A stretch of 34,392 nt of DNA from Pseudomonadota bacterium (GCA_023451375.1 JAEXZS010000028.1:1-34392); one strand, 5' to 3'; counted from the first letter of the stretch, positions 1 through 8,147 are shown. Numbers and translations are program-made. The notes: generated from the letters alone by a model not told the origin.

Positions 1-427
1 CCGCCAGCCAGGCCTCGGCGCGGTCGGCGGCGGTCGCCGCCGCCGCGTGCGTCCGCCCGCGCCCGACGACGCGCACCCGTCTTTCCTGATGGTCGAAACT
101 CAGCATCGCGGGATAGCGAGCCAGCAACAGGTCCGGCCAGACCTCCTCTCGCGGGCCCGTCGCGGGCCGCGCCCCCGCGTCATAGGCGGCCAGCCCCGCC
201 GTGCCGGGCCCGAACCTCTCGTCGCGCAGCGCCTCGAACGTCCCGTTCGGCGGGGCGCCGACCTGGACCTGGTCCGGCCCCGCCGCCACATGCGACCAGC
301 GCCCGCCCGGCCCGCCGTCCGACAGCAGGACCAGCGCGCCGTCGCCGCCGCCCAGGCCGGCGGCGACCTCCAGCGGCTCGCTCCACGGCCGTTCGCGGAC
401 CACGACCCGGTCCAGGACCCCGCTCAC
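1..427 (-). CDS. pabB: Aminodeoxychorismate synthase component I (PabB-like), 5' part only
   Basis: The reading frame runs off the left edge, so only about 142 N-terminal residues are visible. They resemble the N-terminal region of chorismate-binding enzymes of the PabB/TrpE type: a conserved Trp near residue 13, a LLSDGG stretch followed by GRWSHVAAGPD, then FEALRD and a WPDLLLARYPAMLSFDH segment. Component I makes 4-amino-4-deoxychorismate for folate synthesis; the catalytic C-terminal domain lies outside the window. The proposed GTG start overlaps the TGA stop of the upstream phosphatase gene (GTGA), which suggests translational coupling. No strong ribosome binding site is visible. TrpE itself is the main alternative, but the N-terminal wording fits PabB better. 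Family assignment is from recognition of the pattern, not from a search. Confidence 0.72.
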   Translation of the reverse strand, partial: MSGVLDRVVVRERPWSEPLEVAAGLGGGDGALVLLSDGGPGGRWSHVAAGPDQVQVGAPPNGTFEALRDERFGPGTAGLAAYDAGARPATGPREEVWPDLLLARYPAMLSFDHQERRVRVVGRGRTHAAAATAADRAEAWLA

Positions 428-1203
428 GCCGACAGGCGCTCGACGATCCCGTCACGCAGGGCCGGGTCCACGCCGACCGCCTGCTCCAGATAGGCCTCGA
501 CCGATCCATGCCGCGCCTCGATCTCGGCCAGCGCGGCCTCCAGATAGGCGGCCTCGACGCCGAGGAAGGCGGTGACCGCCTCGTCCGACGCCGTCCGGCC
601 GGTGAACCGCCGCAGCTGTTCGGCGATCGCCGGCGCGCGCCCGGCCAGGTCGACGGCCTGGTTGGTCAACAGATAATCCTCGATCATGTCGTCCCGTGCG
701 ACGCCCAGCAGCGCATGGGTCAGGGCCGCCAGGAGCCCCGTCCGGTCCTTGCCCGCCGCGCAATGGATCAGCACGGGCCGGTCGACCTCGCCGAGCGCCT
801 GGAAGTAGCGCGCGAACACCTCTAGGTGCGGCGGATCGAACGGCAGGGCGCGATAGGTTTGCTCCATGAAGCGGCGCCCGGACGCGGCCGTCAGGTCCTC
901 CGTCTTCAGGAAGGTGATGTGCGGCGCCTCGACGCCGTCGTCCGTCCCGCCCTCGATCACCACCGCGTCGAAGGCGTCCGGCCGGCGCGACGGCTGCTCC
1001 CGGCGCTCGCTGGGCCGCCTGAGATCCACCACCGCGCCGATGCCCAGGGCCTTCAGCCGCGCCAGGTCCGCGTCGCTGGCCCGGGCGTGGTGCGCCGAAC
1101 GCAGCAGGCGGCCGGGACGCACGCGTCGCCCGGCCGCCGTGGCGTAGTCGCCGTAGTCACGGAAGTTGTCGATCGCCTCGAAGGCGTGCAGTCGCGAGCT
1201 CAT
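424..1203 (-). CDS. Tyrosine-protein phosphatase (Y_phosphatase3 type)
   Basis: This 259-aa protein carries the protein tyrosine phosphatase signature HCAAGKDRTG at residues 147-156, with nucleophile Cys148 and phosphate-binding Arg154. The N-terminal NFRDYGDY (about 13-20) and the GRLLRSAHHA and VVDLRRPSE segments (31-66) match the family that includes bacterial PtpB/LipA-like phosphatases, which act on phosphotyrosine and sometimes phosphoserine or phosphoinositide substrates. There is no signal peptide, so it is probably cytoplasmic. Its stop codon overlaps the GTG start of the pabB-like gene in GTGA, so the two are likely co-transcribed, although no functional link between them is evident. 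The substrate cannot be inferred. Confidence 0.88.
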   Translation of the reverse strand: MSSRLHAFEAIDNFRDYGDYATAAGRRVRPGRLLRSAHHARASDADLARLKALGIGAVVDLRRPSERREQPSRRPDAFDAVVIEGGTDDGVEAPHITFLKTEDLTAASGRRFMEQTYRALPFDPPHLEVFARYFQALGEVDRPVLIHCAAGKDRTGLLAALTHALLGVARDDMIEDYLLTNQAVDLAGRAPAIAEQLRRFTGRTASDEAVTAFLGVEAAYLEAALAEIEARHGSVEAYLEQAVGVDPALRDGIVERLSA

Positions 1204-1212
1204 GCCCGGCTT

Positions 1213-1515
1213 CTAGCGCGCCGGAAGCAGGCCCGCCATGGCGTCGAGATAGGCCACGAAGGCGGTCCGACCTTCCTCGGTCAGGCTGGCCTCGGTCAGC
1301 GGCTTGCGGCCGTTGAAGCTCTTGGCCACGGACACGAACCCCGCCTCCTCCAGCTTGCGCAGATGGACCGACAGATTCCCGTCCGTGGTCTGAAGCCGCG
1401 CCTTCAGCGTGTTGAAGTCCGCCGTCTCCGCTCCCGACAGATAGGCCATGATGCCCAGCCGGATTCTTCCATGAATGATCTCGTCGATCCGGGCGATGTC
1501 GAAATCGTCCGCCAT
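1213..1515 (-). CDS. Winged-helix transcriptional regulator (HTH_34 / ArsR-like), 100 aa
   Basis: The 100-aa protein fits the small winged-helix regulators of the PF13601 type. It has helix 1 DEIIHGRIRLGIMAYL, a central part reading FNTLKARLQTTDGNLSVHLRKLEEAGFV in two overlapping blocks (recognition helix near residues 46-62), then a basic wing SFNGRKPLTEASLTEEG and a C-terminal dimerisation helix. Its ATG overlaps the TGA of the upstream membrane-protein gene (ATGA), so the pair is translationally coupled. Regulators of this class often sit beside a multi-spanning membrane protein and control their own operon. The 17-nt palindrome at the operon promoter is the obvious candidate target. No effector-binding domain is visible. 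Confidence 0.88.
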   Translation of the reverse strand: MADDFDIARIDEIIHGRIRLGIMAYLSGAETADFNTLKARLQTTDGNLSVHLRKLEEAGFVSVAKSFNGRKPLTEASLTEEGRTAFVAYLDAMAGLLPAR

Positions 1516-2138
1516 CAGACGATCTCCGAGGGTTCCTGCCGCATCAGGATCAGGCCGGGAACCAGGGCGACGGCGATCAGCACGGCGGTGAAGACAAGGT
1601 ACATGGCCATATCGCCCGCGAACCATCCCGAAACGATCGCGCCGGCATAGGACAGCAATCCGGTCACCGTCATCCAGCGCACGCGCGTCATGGCGCCGGC
1701 GATCATCCAGGCCGAGCCGTAGGCCACGAAGACGATGGTCGGCATGGCCATCATCACCGACCAGTCGCCGGACTTCAGCCCCATGGCCATCAGACCCAGC
1801 CAGGTGACGAAGATGCCGTAGCCGACCGCCGACCAGGCCGCGCCGACGGCGCGATTGCCGGATGAGTTGAAGCCCGGCTTGCTCTTCATCCGATTGATCA
1901 GCAGCGACAGCGCCACCCCGAAGACCACGCCGGCCCCGATCCACAGCCAGACGGGCGCCCATGGGTCGGCGTCGATCACCCCGGTGAGCAGGGCCCACTG
2001 CCCCAGGTTGGCCCCGCCGAAGATGACGGCCGCGGTCACCAGCACCGGCCCGGCCAGCAGCGGCGCGTGTCGTCCCTCCTGGGCCAGGGCCCGCATATAG
2101 GCGATGTCGTCCTGAACCGTGTGTGCGTCGCGCGTCAT
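1515..2138 (-). CDS. Multi-spanning membrane protein paired with the HTH regulator
   Basis: This 207-aa protein has about six hydrophobic segments, for example LLAGPVLVTAAVIFGGANL, VWLWIGAGVVFGVALSLLI, IFVTWLGLMAMGL, MMAMPTIVFVAYGSAWMIAG, VTGLLSYAGAIVSGWF and LVFTAVLIAVALVPGLIL. The short cytoplasmic N-terminus reads MTRDAHTVQDDIAYMRALAQEG. I chose the ATG at 2138 because AAGGAGG lies five bases upstream; an upstream in-frame ATG at 2159 has no comparable site. It is the first gene of a two-gene operon, with the stop overlapping the regulator start (ATGA). I do not recognise a transport or catalytic motif. The role is unknown; the partnership suggests a membrane component whose level is set by the regulator. 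Confidence 0.82.
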   Translation of the reverse strand: MTRDAHTVQDDIAYMRALAQEGRHAPLLAGPVLVTAAVIFGGANLGQWALLTGVIDADPWAPVWLWIGAGVVFGVALSLLINRMKSKPGFNSSGNRAVGAAWSAVGYGIFVTWLGLMAMGLKSGDWSVMMAMPTIVFVAYGSAWMIAGAMTRVRWMTVTGLLSYAGAIVSGWFAGDMAMYLVFTAVLIAVALVPGLILMRQEPSEIV

Positions 2139-2167
2139 GGCGCCCTCCTTCTCAAACATGAAAAGAC

Positions 2168-2196
2168 AATATATGAAGTACTTTGCATTGTAAAGT
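2168..2196 (-). promoter_or_regulatory. Promoter with a 17-nt near-palindromic operator for the membrane-protein/HTH operon
   Basis: Positions 2180-2196 read ACTTTGCATTGTAAAGT, an inverted repeat in which 7 of 8 base pairs match around a central T. On the minus strand a TTTACA (2189-2194) and a TATATT (2168-2173) could be -35 and -10 elements with a rather short 15-nt spacer, so the palindrome would cover the -35 region. It lies 42 nt upstream of the start codon at 2138. The AT-rich patch stands out in this GC-rich DNA. Autoregulation by the winged-helix protein encoded in the operon is an inference. Confidence 0.6.
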
Positions 2197-2237
2197 GCGT
2201 CGTTCGCAGAGCTCCGCGCCTATGATATGGACGGGGG

Positions 2238-2987
2238 ATGCGCTTCAACTTCCAGCGCGTCGCCTACGCGACGCTCCCCGTCTGCAACGCCCTCGAGATG
2301 GAGGACGTCGACGCCGCCCTGACCCGAGCCGCGCTTCCGGCGGGCGCCCGCGCGCTCGACCTGGGGTGCGCCCACGCCGGCGTCGCCATCCGCCTGGCCG
2401 CGCGGTTCGGCCTGATGGTCGACGCGGTCGACGCCGACGGGGCGATGATCGATCTCGCGTCCGAACGGATCGTTCAGGCCGGCGTCGAAGGCCGCGTGAC
2501 CCCGCACCACGCCTGGTCCGATTCGTTCCTGGCGGATCGCCCGCCCTACGATCTCATCGTGGCCATCGGGACGATCGAACCGGTCGGCGCCGGCGTTCGA
2601 GAGCCGGCGGAGATGCTGCGCGGCCTGTCCCGCCACCTGGTCGCCGGCGGCTGGCTGTTGTGGGGCGATCTGGTGTGGAAGGCCGAACCGCCCGAGCCGC
2701 TGCGCATGGTGATAGAGGCCAACAACATCTACGCCGACCACGCCGGGTGGCAGGCCGCGGCGCGAGCGGCCGGCTTCGAAATCGTCTCCGCCGGCCTGTC
2801 CAGCGACGAGACCTGGTCCCGCTACATGGCCCAGATGGACGCGGCCGTGCGGGACTGGGCGGCGGCCAATCCGGACCGACCCGAAACCCCGGCAATCGCC
2901 GCCCGCGGCGACCAGGTCCGAAGCCTGTTCACGTTCGGCCGCGACTATCTCGACTTCGGCCTCTACCTGCTGCGCAAGCCGGCCTGA
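2238..2987 (+). CDS. Class I SAM-dependent methyltransferase
   Basis: The 249-aa protein has the Rossmann-type SAM-binding motif I LDLGCAHAG at residues 40-48, an acidic motif II region (VDAVDADGAMIDLA, with Asp at the end of strand beta-2), and a motif IV-like YDLIVAIGTIEPVG, followed by GGWLLWGDLVW where motif VI is expected. This is the Methyltransf_25/11 fold, usually acting on small molecules. The substrate cannot be read from the sequence. It starts about 100 bp from the divergent membrane/HTH operon and ends nine bases before the convergent amn gene. A start at 2238 directly precedes the conserved N-terminal helix. Confidence 0.85.
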   Translation: MRFNFQRVAYATLPVCNALEMEDVDAALTRAALPAGARALDLGCAHAGVAIRLAARFGLMVDAVDADGAMIDLASERIVQAGVEGRVTPHHAWSDSFLADRPPYDLIVAIGTIEPVGAGVREPAEMLRGLSRHLVAGGWLLWGDLVWKAEPPEPLRMVIEANNIYADHAGWQAAARAAGFEIVSAGLSSDETWSRYMAQMDAAVRDWAAANPDRPETPAIAARGDQVRSLFTFGRDYLDFGLYLLRKPA

Positions 2988-2996
2988 CCCGGCCCG

Positions 2997-4442
2997 TCAG
3001 CGGAACGGCGGCTCGTCGAAGGCCCTCAGCTTGCGCGAGTGCAGGCGCGGGCCCTCCTTGCGCATCAGGTCCACGGCCTGGATGCCGATCTGAAGGTGCT
3101 CCGAGATGGAGCCCTCGTAGAAGCGGTTGGCCTGGCCCGGCAGCTTGATCTCGCCGTGCAGCGGCTTGTCCGACACGCACAACAGCGTGCCGTAGGGCAC
3201 CCGGAAGCGGTACCCCTGCGCGGCGATGGTCGCGCTCTCCATGTCGATCGCCACCGCGCGGCTCTGGTTGAAGCGCAGCGCCGACTTGGAATAGCGCAGC
3301 TCCCAGTTCCGGTCGTCGGTCGTCACCACCGTGCCGGTGCGCAGGCGCAGCTTGACCTCGTCGCCCGGCATGCCGCTGACCGCCTTGGTCGCGTCGTAGA
3401 GCGCGCGCTGCACCTCGGCGATGGACGGGATCGGAATGTCCGGCGGCAGCACCGCGTCCAGCACATGGTCGTCGCGCAGATAGGCGTGGGCCAGGACGTA
3501 GTCGCCGATCGACTGGCTGGCGCGCAGGCCGCCGCAGTGCCCGATCATCAGCCAGACGTGCGGACGGGTGACCGCCAGGTGGTCGGTGATCGTCTTGGCG
3601 TTCGACGGCCCCACCCCGATGTTGACCAGGGTCACGCCCTTATGTCCCGGCGCGGTCAGGTGATAGGCCGGCATCTGGTGCTTCTTCCAGGCCGTGTCGC
3701 TGATCGCCTCGTCCGGGTTCGGCGTGTCCTTGGTGATCACCACCCCCCCGGCGCAGGACAGGGTCTCGTAAGGGCTGTCGGGCCGCTTCAGCTGCTCAAC
3801 CGCCCAGCGCACGAACTCGTCGACATAGCGGTTGTAGTTGGTGAACAGGATGTAGGACTGGACGTCGTCGACCGGCGTGCCTGTGTAGTGCTTCAGCCGC
3901 GCCAGCGAGAAGTCGGCCCTCAGCCCGTCGAAGTGCGACAGCGGGAAATCGCCCGCCGGGTCGAACAGGCCGTCGGAGATCTCGTCGCCGATATGGGCCA
4001 GGTCCGTGGTCGGGAACCACCGCGCCAGCGCCGCCGTCATCGACCGGTCCAGCGCCACGTCCGCGCCGTCCAGCACATAGGGGAAGGGGATCTCCTGCTT
4101 GGAGACGCCGACCTCGAAGTCGGCGTCGTATTCGTCAGCCAGCAGGGTCAGCTGTTCGATCAGATACGGGCGGAACAGGTCCGGCCGGGTGACTGTCGTC
4201 GCATAGGTCCCCTGTTTGGACAGTCGGGCGTAGGCGCGCGGCTCCAGGTCCTGGGGACGGTCGCCGTACCAGCGGATGCGCAGCTCGGGATAGGCGAAGA
4301 GGCCGTCGGCGCGGGCGGTCGGATCGGGCCGGGCGCCGCTGTCGACGAAGGCGCGCACCGCGTCGCGCAGATTGGTCACCGAACGGCTGTAGAGGGTTTC
4401 GAGGCGGTCCAGCGCCGCCTGGGGAGTCATCTTGTCTGTCAT
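2997..4442 (-). CDS. amn: AMP nucleosidase
   Basis: The 481-aa length matches the roughly 484-aa AMP nucleosidase of Escherichia coli, which hydrolyses AMP to adenine and ribose 5-phosphate and so drains the adenylate pool. The N-terminal half (FAYPELRIRWYG, then SHFDGLRADFSLARLKHYTGT) matches the AMP nucleosidase N-terminal domain. The C-terminal half is a nucleoside-phosphorylase fold with VNIGVGPSNAKTITDHLAVTRP, MIGHCGGLR, and the purine-site AIDMESATIAAQGY near residue 420. I chose the ATG at 4442 because AGAGGAGG lies just upstream; an upstream in-frame start lacks one. It is divergent from an MFS exporter, and a perfect palindrome lies between them. Confidence 0.94.
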   Translation of the reverse strand: MTDKMTPQAALDRLETLYSRSVTNLRDAVRAFVDSGARPDPTARADGLFAYPELRIRWYGDRPQDLEPRAYARLSKQGTYATTVTRPDLFRPYLIEQLTLLADEYDADFEVGVSKQEIPFPYVLDGADVALDRSMTAALARWFPTTDLAHIGDEISDGLFDPAGDFPLSHFDGLRADFSLARLKHYTGTPVDDVQSYILFTNYNRYVDEFVRWAVEQLKRPDSPYETLSCAGGVVITKDTPNPDEAISDTAWKKHQMPAYHLTAPGHKGVTLVNIGVGPSNAKTITDHLAVTRPHVWLMIGHCGGLRASQSIGDYVLAHAYLRDDHVLDAVLPPDIPIPSIAEVQRALYDATKAVSGMPGDEVKLRLRTGTVVTTDDRNWELRYSKSALRFNQSRAVAIDMESATIAAQGYRFRVPYGTLLCVSDKPLHGEIKLPGQANRFYEGSISEHLQIGIQAVDLMRKEGPRLHSRKLRAFDEPPFR

Positions 4443-4502
4443 GGCCTCCTCTAGCGGAATGCGGCCGCGATGGCGAGATGGGCGGGGTTCAAGCCGCATT
4501 TC

Positions 4503-4515
4503 GCTGCATTGCAGC
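4503..4515. promoter_or_regulatory. Perfect 13-nt palindrome between amn and the MFS gene
   Basis: GCTGCA-T-TGCAGC is a perfect palindrome in the divergent region, 61 nt upstream of the amn ATG and just before AATTTATCATG. It fits the CTGC-N3-GCAG pattern that I recall being reported for the alphaproteobacterial PHA-responsive repressor PhaR. This is a candidate operator for one or both divergent genes; the identity of the binding protein is inference. Confidence 0.45.
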
Positions 4516-4568
4516 AATTTATCATGACGGCCATTGCGGATTGCGACAGGGCGCCGCATCTGGCCGCC

Positions 4569-5831
4569 ATGCCCGCTTCCCTCGCGTCATCCGCCCCGAA
4601 GAAGGATCTCGGCTTTCCCGAGTTCGTCTGCCTCATCGCCCTGATGATGGCGCTGAACGCCCTGGCGATCGACTCCATGCTGCCCGCCCTGCCGCACATC
4701 GGCGACGACCTGGGCGTGGTGAACGAGAACAGCCGCCAGTGGGTGGTCACCGCCTATCTGCTGGGCTTCGGCGGGGCGCAGCTGATCTACGGTCCGCTGG
4801 CCGACCGCTTCGGCCGCAAGCCGGTGCTGCTGACCGGCGTCGGCATCTATGTGCTGTTCAGCCTGCTGGCGACGCTGGCGCCGACGTTCGATGCGCTGAT
4901 CATGGCCCGCATCGGCCAGGGCCTGGGCAGCGCCTGCACCCGCGTGCTGGCCGTCTCCATCGTGCGCGACCGCTACGAGGGCCGGACCATGGCGCGCGTC
5001 ATGTCCTTCAGCTTCCTGGTCTTCCTCGGCGTGCCGATCCTCGCCCCGTCGATCGGCCAGATGATCATGCTGGTCGGCCCGTGGCGCTGGATCTTCGCCG
5101 CCCTCGGCCTGGTCGGCGTGTCGCTGATCGTCTGGGCGTCGCTGCGCCTGCCCGAGACGCTTAAGCCGGAGGATCGCCTACCGATCCAGGTCCGCCGCCT
5201 GGCCGGCGCCTACAAGACCGCCCTGACCGACCGAACCGCCGTCGGCTACATGCTGGCCATGACCGCCATCACCGGCGCCCTGTTCGGCTTCATCAACTCC
5301 TCGCAGCAGATCTTCGCCGACGTGTTCGATGCGGAGGCGGCCTTCCCCGCCATCTTCGCCCTGATCGCCGGCGGCATCGCCGTGGCCTCGATCGTCAACG
5401 CCCGGCTGGTGGTGCGGCTGGGCTCGCGCCGCATCTCCCACACCGCCCTGATCGGCTTCACCGCGGTCTCGGCCCTTCACGCCCTGGTGGCGCTGAGCGG
5501 GCATGAGACGCTGTGGACCTTCGCCGTCCTGCAGACCCTGACCATGTTCTGCTTCGGCCTGCTCGCCGGCAACTTCGGGGCCATGGCCATGGAGACGATG
5601 GGCCACATCGCCGGCACCGCCGCCTCGATCCAGGGCTTCATCTCGACCATCCTCGGCTCCCTGCTGGGCTTCGCCGTGGGCCAGCAGTTCAACGGCACCA
5701 CCGTGCCCATGACCCTGGGCTTCACCGTCTTCGGCCTGATCGCCCTGGCCTGCGTGCTGTTCGCCGAACGGGGCAAGCTGTTCCGCGCGCACCACCTGCC
5801 GCCACCAGCGAAGACGCCTGTCGAGGCTTGA
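4569..5831 (+). CDS. MFS multidrug efflux transporter, Bcr/CflA family
   Basis: From the ATG at 4569 this is a 420-aa, 12-helix major facilitator protein. The N-terminal ALAIDSMLPALPHIGDDLG and the loop 2-3 signature GPLADRFGRKPVLL are characteristic of the Bcr/CflA drug-resistance subfamily of drug:H+ antiporters, as is the segment GLGSACTRVLAVSIVRDRY. The second half includes a helix reading TGALFGFINSSQQIFADVF. Transport is expected across the inner membrane driven by protons; the substrate is unknown. The start is uncertain: in-frame ATGs exist at 4470, 4524 and 4569, and none has a clear ribosome binding site. I favour 4569 because it leaves a family-typical short N-terminus and keeps the palindrome outside the gene. 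Confidence 0.88.
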   Translation: MPASLASSAPKKDLGFPEFVCLIALMMALNALAIDSMLPALPHIGDDLGVVNENSRQWVVTAYLLGFGGAQLIYGPLADRFGRKPVLLTGVGIYVLFSLLATLAPTFDALIMARIGQGLGSACTRVLAVSIVRDRYEGRTMARVMSFSFLVFLGVPILAPSIGQMIMLVGPWRWIFAALGLVGVSLIVWASLRLPETLKPEDRLPIQVRRLAGAYKTALTDRTAVGYMLAMTAITGALFGFINSSQQIFADVFDAEAAFPAIFALIAGGIAVASIVNARLVVRLGSRRISHTALIGFTAVSALHALVALSGHETLWTFAVLQTLTMFCFGLLAGNFGAMAMETMGHIAGTAASIQGFISTILGSLLGFAVGQQFNGTTVPMTLGFTVFGLIALACVLFAERGKLFRAHHLPPPAKTPVEA

Positions 5832-5892
5832 TCTTTTCGCGCTTTCCGCGCGTTCTCCGGCCAACCGCTCAGGTCAGCCCAGGAATGTCTCG

Positions 5893-7851
5893 ATGAAGCG
5901 CAAAGCTCTCGGCCTCGTCTCCGCCCTCGCCCTCGCCGCCGCGCTTGGAGCGTGCACCACCCCGACCGGAGGCTTCCAGGGAGGCGCTTCCATGACGCCG
6001 CCCGCCATCGCGCCCGCGCCCGGTCCCGAGGCCGTGGACGTCCACACCCACGCCCGGCCCGAGATCGCCCGCGTCGTCGACGTGGCCCTGGACCTGACGG
6101 CGGACTTCCAAGCCAAGACCCTGTCGGGCACGGCGACGCTGGACATCCTGGCGGTCCCCGGCGCCAACGAGATCGTGCTGGACGTGAAGAACCTGGACAT
6201 CCAGGACGTTCGCGACGCGGCCGGCCGGCCCCTGCGCTTCGTCGTCGGCGATCTGGACGCCATCAAGGGCCGGCCCCTGACGGTCTATTTCCCGGCCTTC
6301 GCCCCGGACGAGCGCCGCAAGATCGTCATCCGCTACTCGACCCGGCCCGACGCCTCGGCGCTTCAGTGGCTCAGCCCGGCCCAGACCGCCGGCGGCGAGA
6401 AGCCGTATCTGTTCAGCCAGGGCCAGGCCATCCTGACCCGCACCTGGGTGCCGACCCAGGACAGCCCCGGCATCCGCCAGACCTACTCCGCCCGCATCGT
6501 CGCGCCCGAGGACCTGACCGTGGTCATGAGCGCCGATCACCTGACGCCGCAGGGCGAGCCCGCCGGTCCCGGAATGAAGGCCTGGCGCTTCCGGATGAAC
6601 AATCCGATCCCGCCCTATCTGATGGCGATCGGCATCGGCGACATCGCCTTCGCCCCGTTCGACGAACGCACCGGCGTCTGGACCGAGCCCAGCCGCCTTC
6701 AGGCCTCCGCGTGGGAGCTCCAGCCCACCGCCCAGATGGTCGACGAGGCCGAGAAGCTCTACGGCCCCTACCGCTGGGGCCGCTACGACCTGCTGGTCCT
6801 GCCGCCCAGCTTCCCGTTCGGCGGCATGGAGAACCCCAAGCTGACGTTCGCCACCCCGACCATCATCGCCGGCGACCGCTCGCTGGTGTCGCTGGTGGCG
6901 CATGAGCTGGCGCACTCCTGGTCGGGCAATCTGGTGACCAACGCCACCTGGGCCGACTTCTGGCTGAACGAGGGCTTCACCACCTATTTCGAGAACCGCA
7001 TCATGGAGGCGGTCTACGGCCGCGAACAGGCGCTGCAGGAACAGGTTCTCAGCTGGGACGGCCTGCAGGACGAGCTGCGCACCCTGCCCGCCGACGACAC
7101 CCGGCTGCACCTGAACCTGGAAGGTCGCGATCCGGACGACGGCATGACCACCATCGCCTACGACAAGGGCTCGGCCTTCCTGCGCACGGTCGAGCGGATC
7201 GTCGGGCGCGAGCGGTTCGACGCCTGGCTGCGCGGCTACTTCGATCGCAACGCCTACCGGCCGATGACCACCGCCATGTTCCTTCAGGACATCCGCACGC
7301 ACCTGGTGCGCGGCGACGCGGCGCTGGAGGCCGAACTGCAGCTGGAGGCCTGGGTCTATCAGCCCGGGCTGCCGTCCAACGCCATGGCCCCGGTGTCCAG
7401 CGCCTTCGCGCCGGTGGACGCCGCCGCCCTGGCCTTCTTCCGCGACAAGGGTCCCGCCTCGGCCATTCCGTGGCCGGAGTGGAACACCCAGCAGCGCCAG
7501 CGCTTCCTCGGCTGGCGGCCGCAAGGCCTGCGCGCGGGCGCCGACTGGCTGACCCGGGCCCAGCTGGCCGATCTGGAATCCGGCCTGAACCTGGCGAACG
7601 AGGGGAACAGCGAACTGACCTTCGCCTGGCTGCAGATCGCCCTGGCCCACCGCTATCAGCCCTCGGTCGCCACGGCGGAGAAGTTCCTGACCAGCCAGGG
7701 CCGGCGCAAGTTCGTCTATCCGCTGTTCCAGACCCTGTGGGGCGAAGGCGACTGGGGCCGGCCCATCGCGCGGCGCATCTACGCCGAGGCGCGGCCGCTG
7801 TACCACCCGGTCACCTCGGGCTCGGTCGACGAACTGGTCGGCCGGCCGTAA
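5893..7851 (+). CDS. M1-family zinc metallopeptidase (aminopeptidase N / LTA4 hydrolase-like), lipoprotein
   Basis: This 652-aa protein begins with a lipoprotein signal whose lipobox LGAC places the lipidated Cys at residue 21. The M1 hallmarks are present: the exopeptidase motif GGMEN at 310-314 (a variant of GAMEN), the zinc motif HELAH at 337-341 with the third ligand Glu360 in NEGFTTYFE, and the likely transition-state Tyr423 in IAYDKG. The C-terminal region (about 470-650) looks like the helical leukotriene A4 hydrolase C-terminal domain. It is expected to release N-terminal amino acids from peptides in the periplasm, anchored to a membrane. It starts 61 bp after the MFS gene; a functional link is not apparent. 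Confidence 0.92.
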   Translation: MKRKALGLVSALALAAALGACTTPTGGFQGGASMTPPAIAPAPGPEAVDVHTHARPEIARVVDVALDLTADFQAKTLSGTATLDILAVPGANEIVLDVKNLDIQDVRDAAGRPLRFVVGDLDAIKGRPLTVYFPAFAPDERRKIVIRYSTRPDASALQWLSPAQTAGGEKPYLFSQGQAILTRTWVPTQDSPGIRQTYSARIVAPEDLTVVMSADHLTPQGEPAGPGMKAWRFRMNNPIPPYLMAIGIGDIAFAPFDERTGVWTEPSRLQASAWELQPTAQMVDEAEKLYGPYRWGRYDLLVLPPSFPFGGMENPKLTFATPTIIAGDRSLVSLVAHELAHSWSGNLVTNATWADFWLNEGFTTYFENRIMEAVYGREQALQEQVLSWDGLQDELRTLPADDTRLHLNLEGRDPDDGMTTIAYDKGSAFLRTVERIVGRERFDAWLRGYFDRNAYRPMTTAMFLQDIRTHLVRGDAALEAELQLEAWVYQPGLPSNAMAPVSSAFAPVDAAALAFFRDKGPASAIPWPEWNTQQRQRFLGWRPQGLRAGADWLTRAQLADLESGLNLANEGNSELTFAWLQIALAHRYQPSVATAEKFLTSQGRRKFVYPLFQTLWGEGDWGRPIARRIYAEARPLYHPVTSGSVDELVGRP

Positions 7852-7859
7852 CCACCGCT

Positions 7860-7878
7860 CCTCTCCCGTCGGGAGAGG
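7860..7878. repeat. REP-like stem-loop
   Basis: CCTCTCCC and GGGAGAGG form a perfect 8-bp stem around GTC, nine bases after the peptidase stop codon. The form, followed by GAGCGCACGAGGGCG, resembles dispersed intergenic repeats. It lacks a T-run, so it is not a classical intrinsic terminator. Confidence 0.5.
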
Positions 7879-7920
7879 GCTTGAGCGCACGAGGGCGAAG
7901 CGATCGTTCTTGCGTGAAAG

Positions 7921-7956
7921 GGTGAGGGTGCGACGGCGCCGCCGTGGCTCCTCACC
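7921..7956. repeat. Nested stem-loop
   Basis: GGTGAGG (7921-7927) pairs with CCTCACC (7950-7956), and inside it ACGGC (7933-7937) pairs with GCCGT (7941-7945), giving a two-part hairpin. It belongs to the same block of intergenic repeats. Confidence 0.45.
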
Positions 7957-8072
7957 CTCCCGCTTTCCTATTTCAGCAGCCAAAGCGCTGGTACATCAGC
8001 GCCCTAGCCGGCCTGCCCGGCCTTCTTCCCAGCACACTCCAAAACCGTGCGATCCTTTCCCCGGCCGCACCC

Positions 8073-8103
8073 CCGTCATCCTCGGGTCAGCCAGGGATGA
8101 CGG
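8073..8103. repeat. Stem-loop of the GTCATCC...GGATGAC type
   Basis: CCGTCATCC (8073-8081) and GGATGACGG (8095-8103) form a perfect 9-bp stem with a 13-nt loop. The GTCATCCTCGGG...GGGATGAC layout resembles a repeat seen widely between alphaproteobacterial genes. No U-tract follows on either strand. Confidence 0.5.
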
Positions 8104-8147
8104 TAGAGAAGAAGGGAGCCCGCCGCCGATTCAGACATTTCACACTA

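Noticed and set aside
1213..1998. A single long frame from 1213 to 1998
   Set aside because: Only the last 100 codons (from 1515) encode the winged-helix protein; the preceding part is an alternative frame of the membrane-protein gene.
3039..4454. 471-aa open frame on the plus strand opposite amn
   Set aside because: Low-complexity Val/Gln/Arg-rich translation; amn on the minus strand has a good ribosome binding site and full-length family match.
5161..5164. Isolated TTAA inside the MFS gene as a CtrA site
   Set aside because: A single TTAA without a partner at N7 in the middle of a gene has no support as a CtrA site.
5869..7983. 704-aa open frame on the minus strand, opposite the M1 peptidase gene
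   Set aside because: It mirrors the GC-rich third positions of the peptidase gene. Its translation has no family resemblance and the real peptidase motifs (GGMEN, HELAH, Glu360) lie on the other strand.
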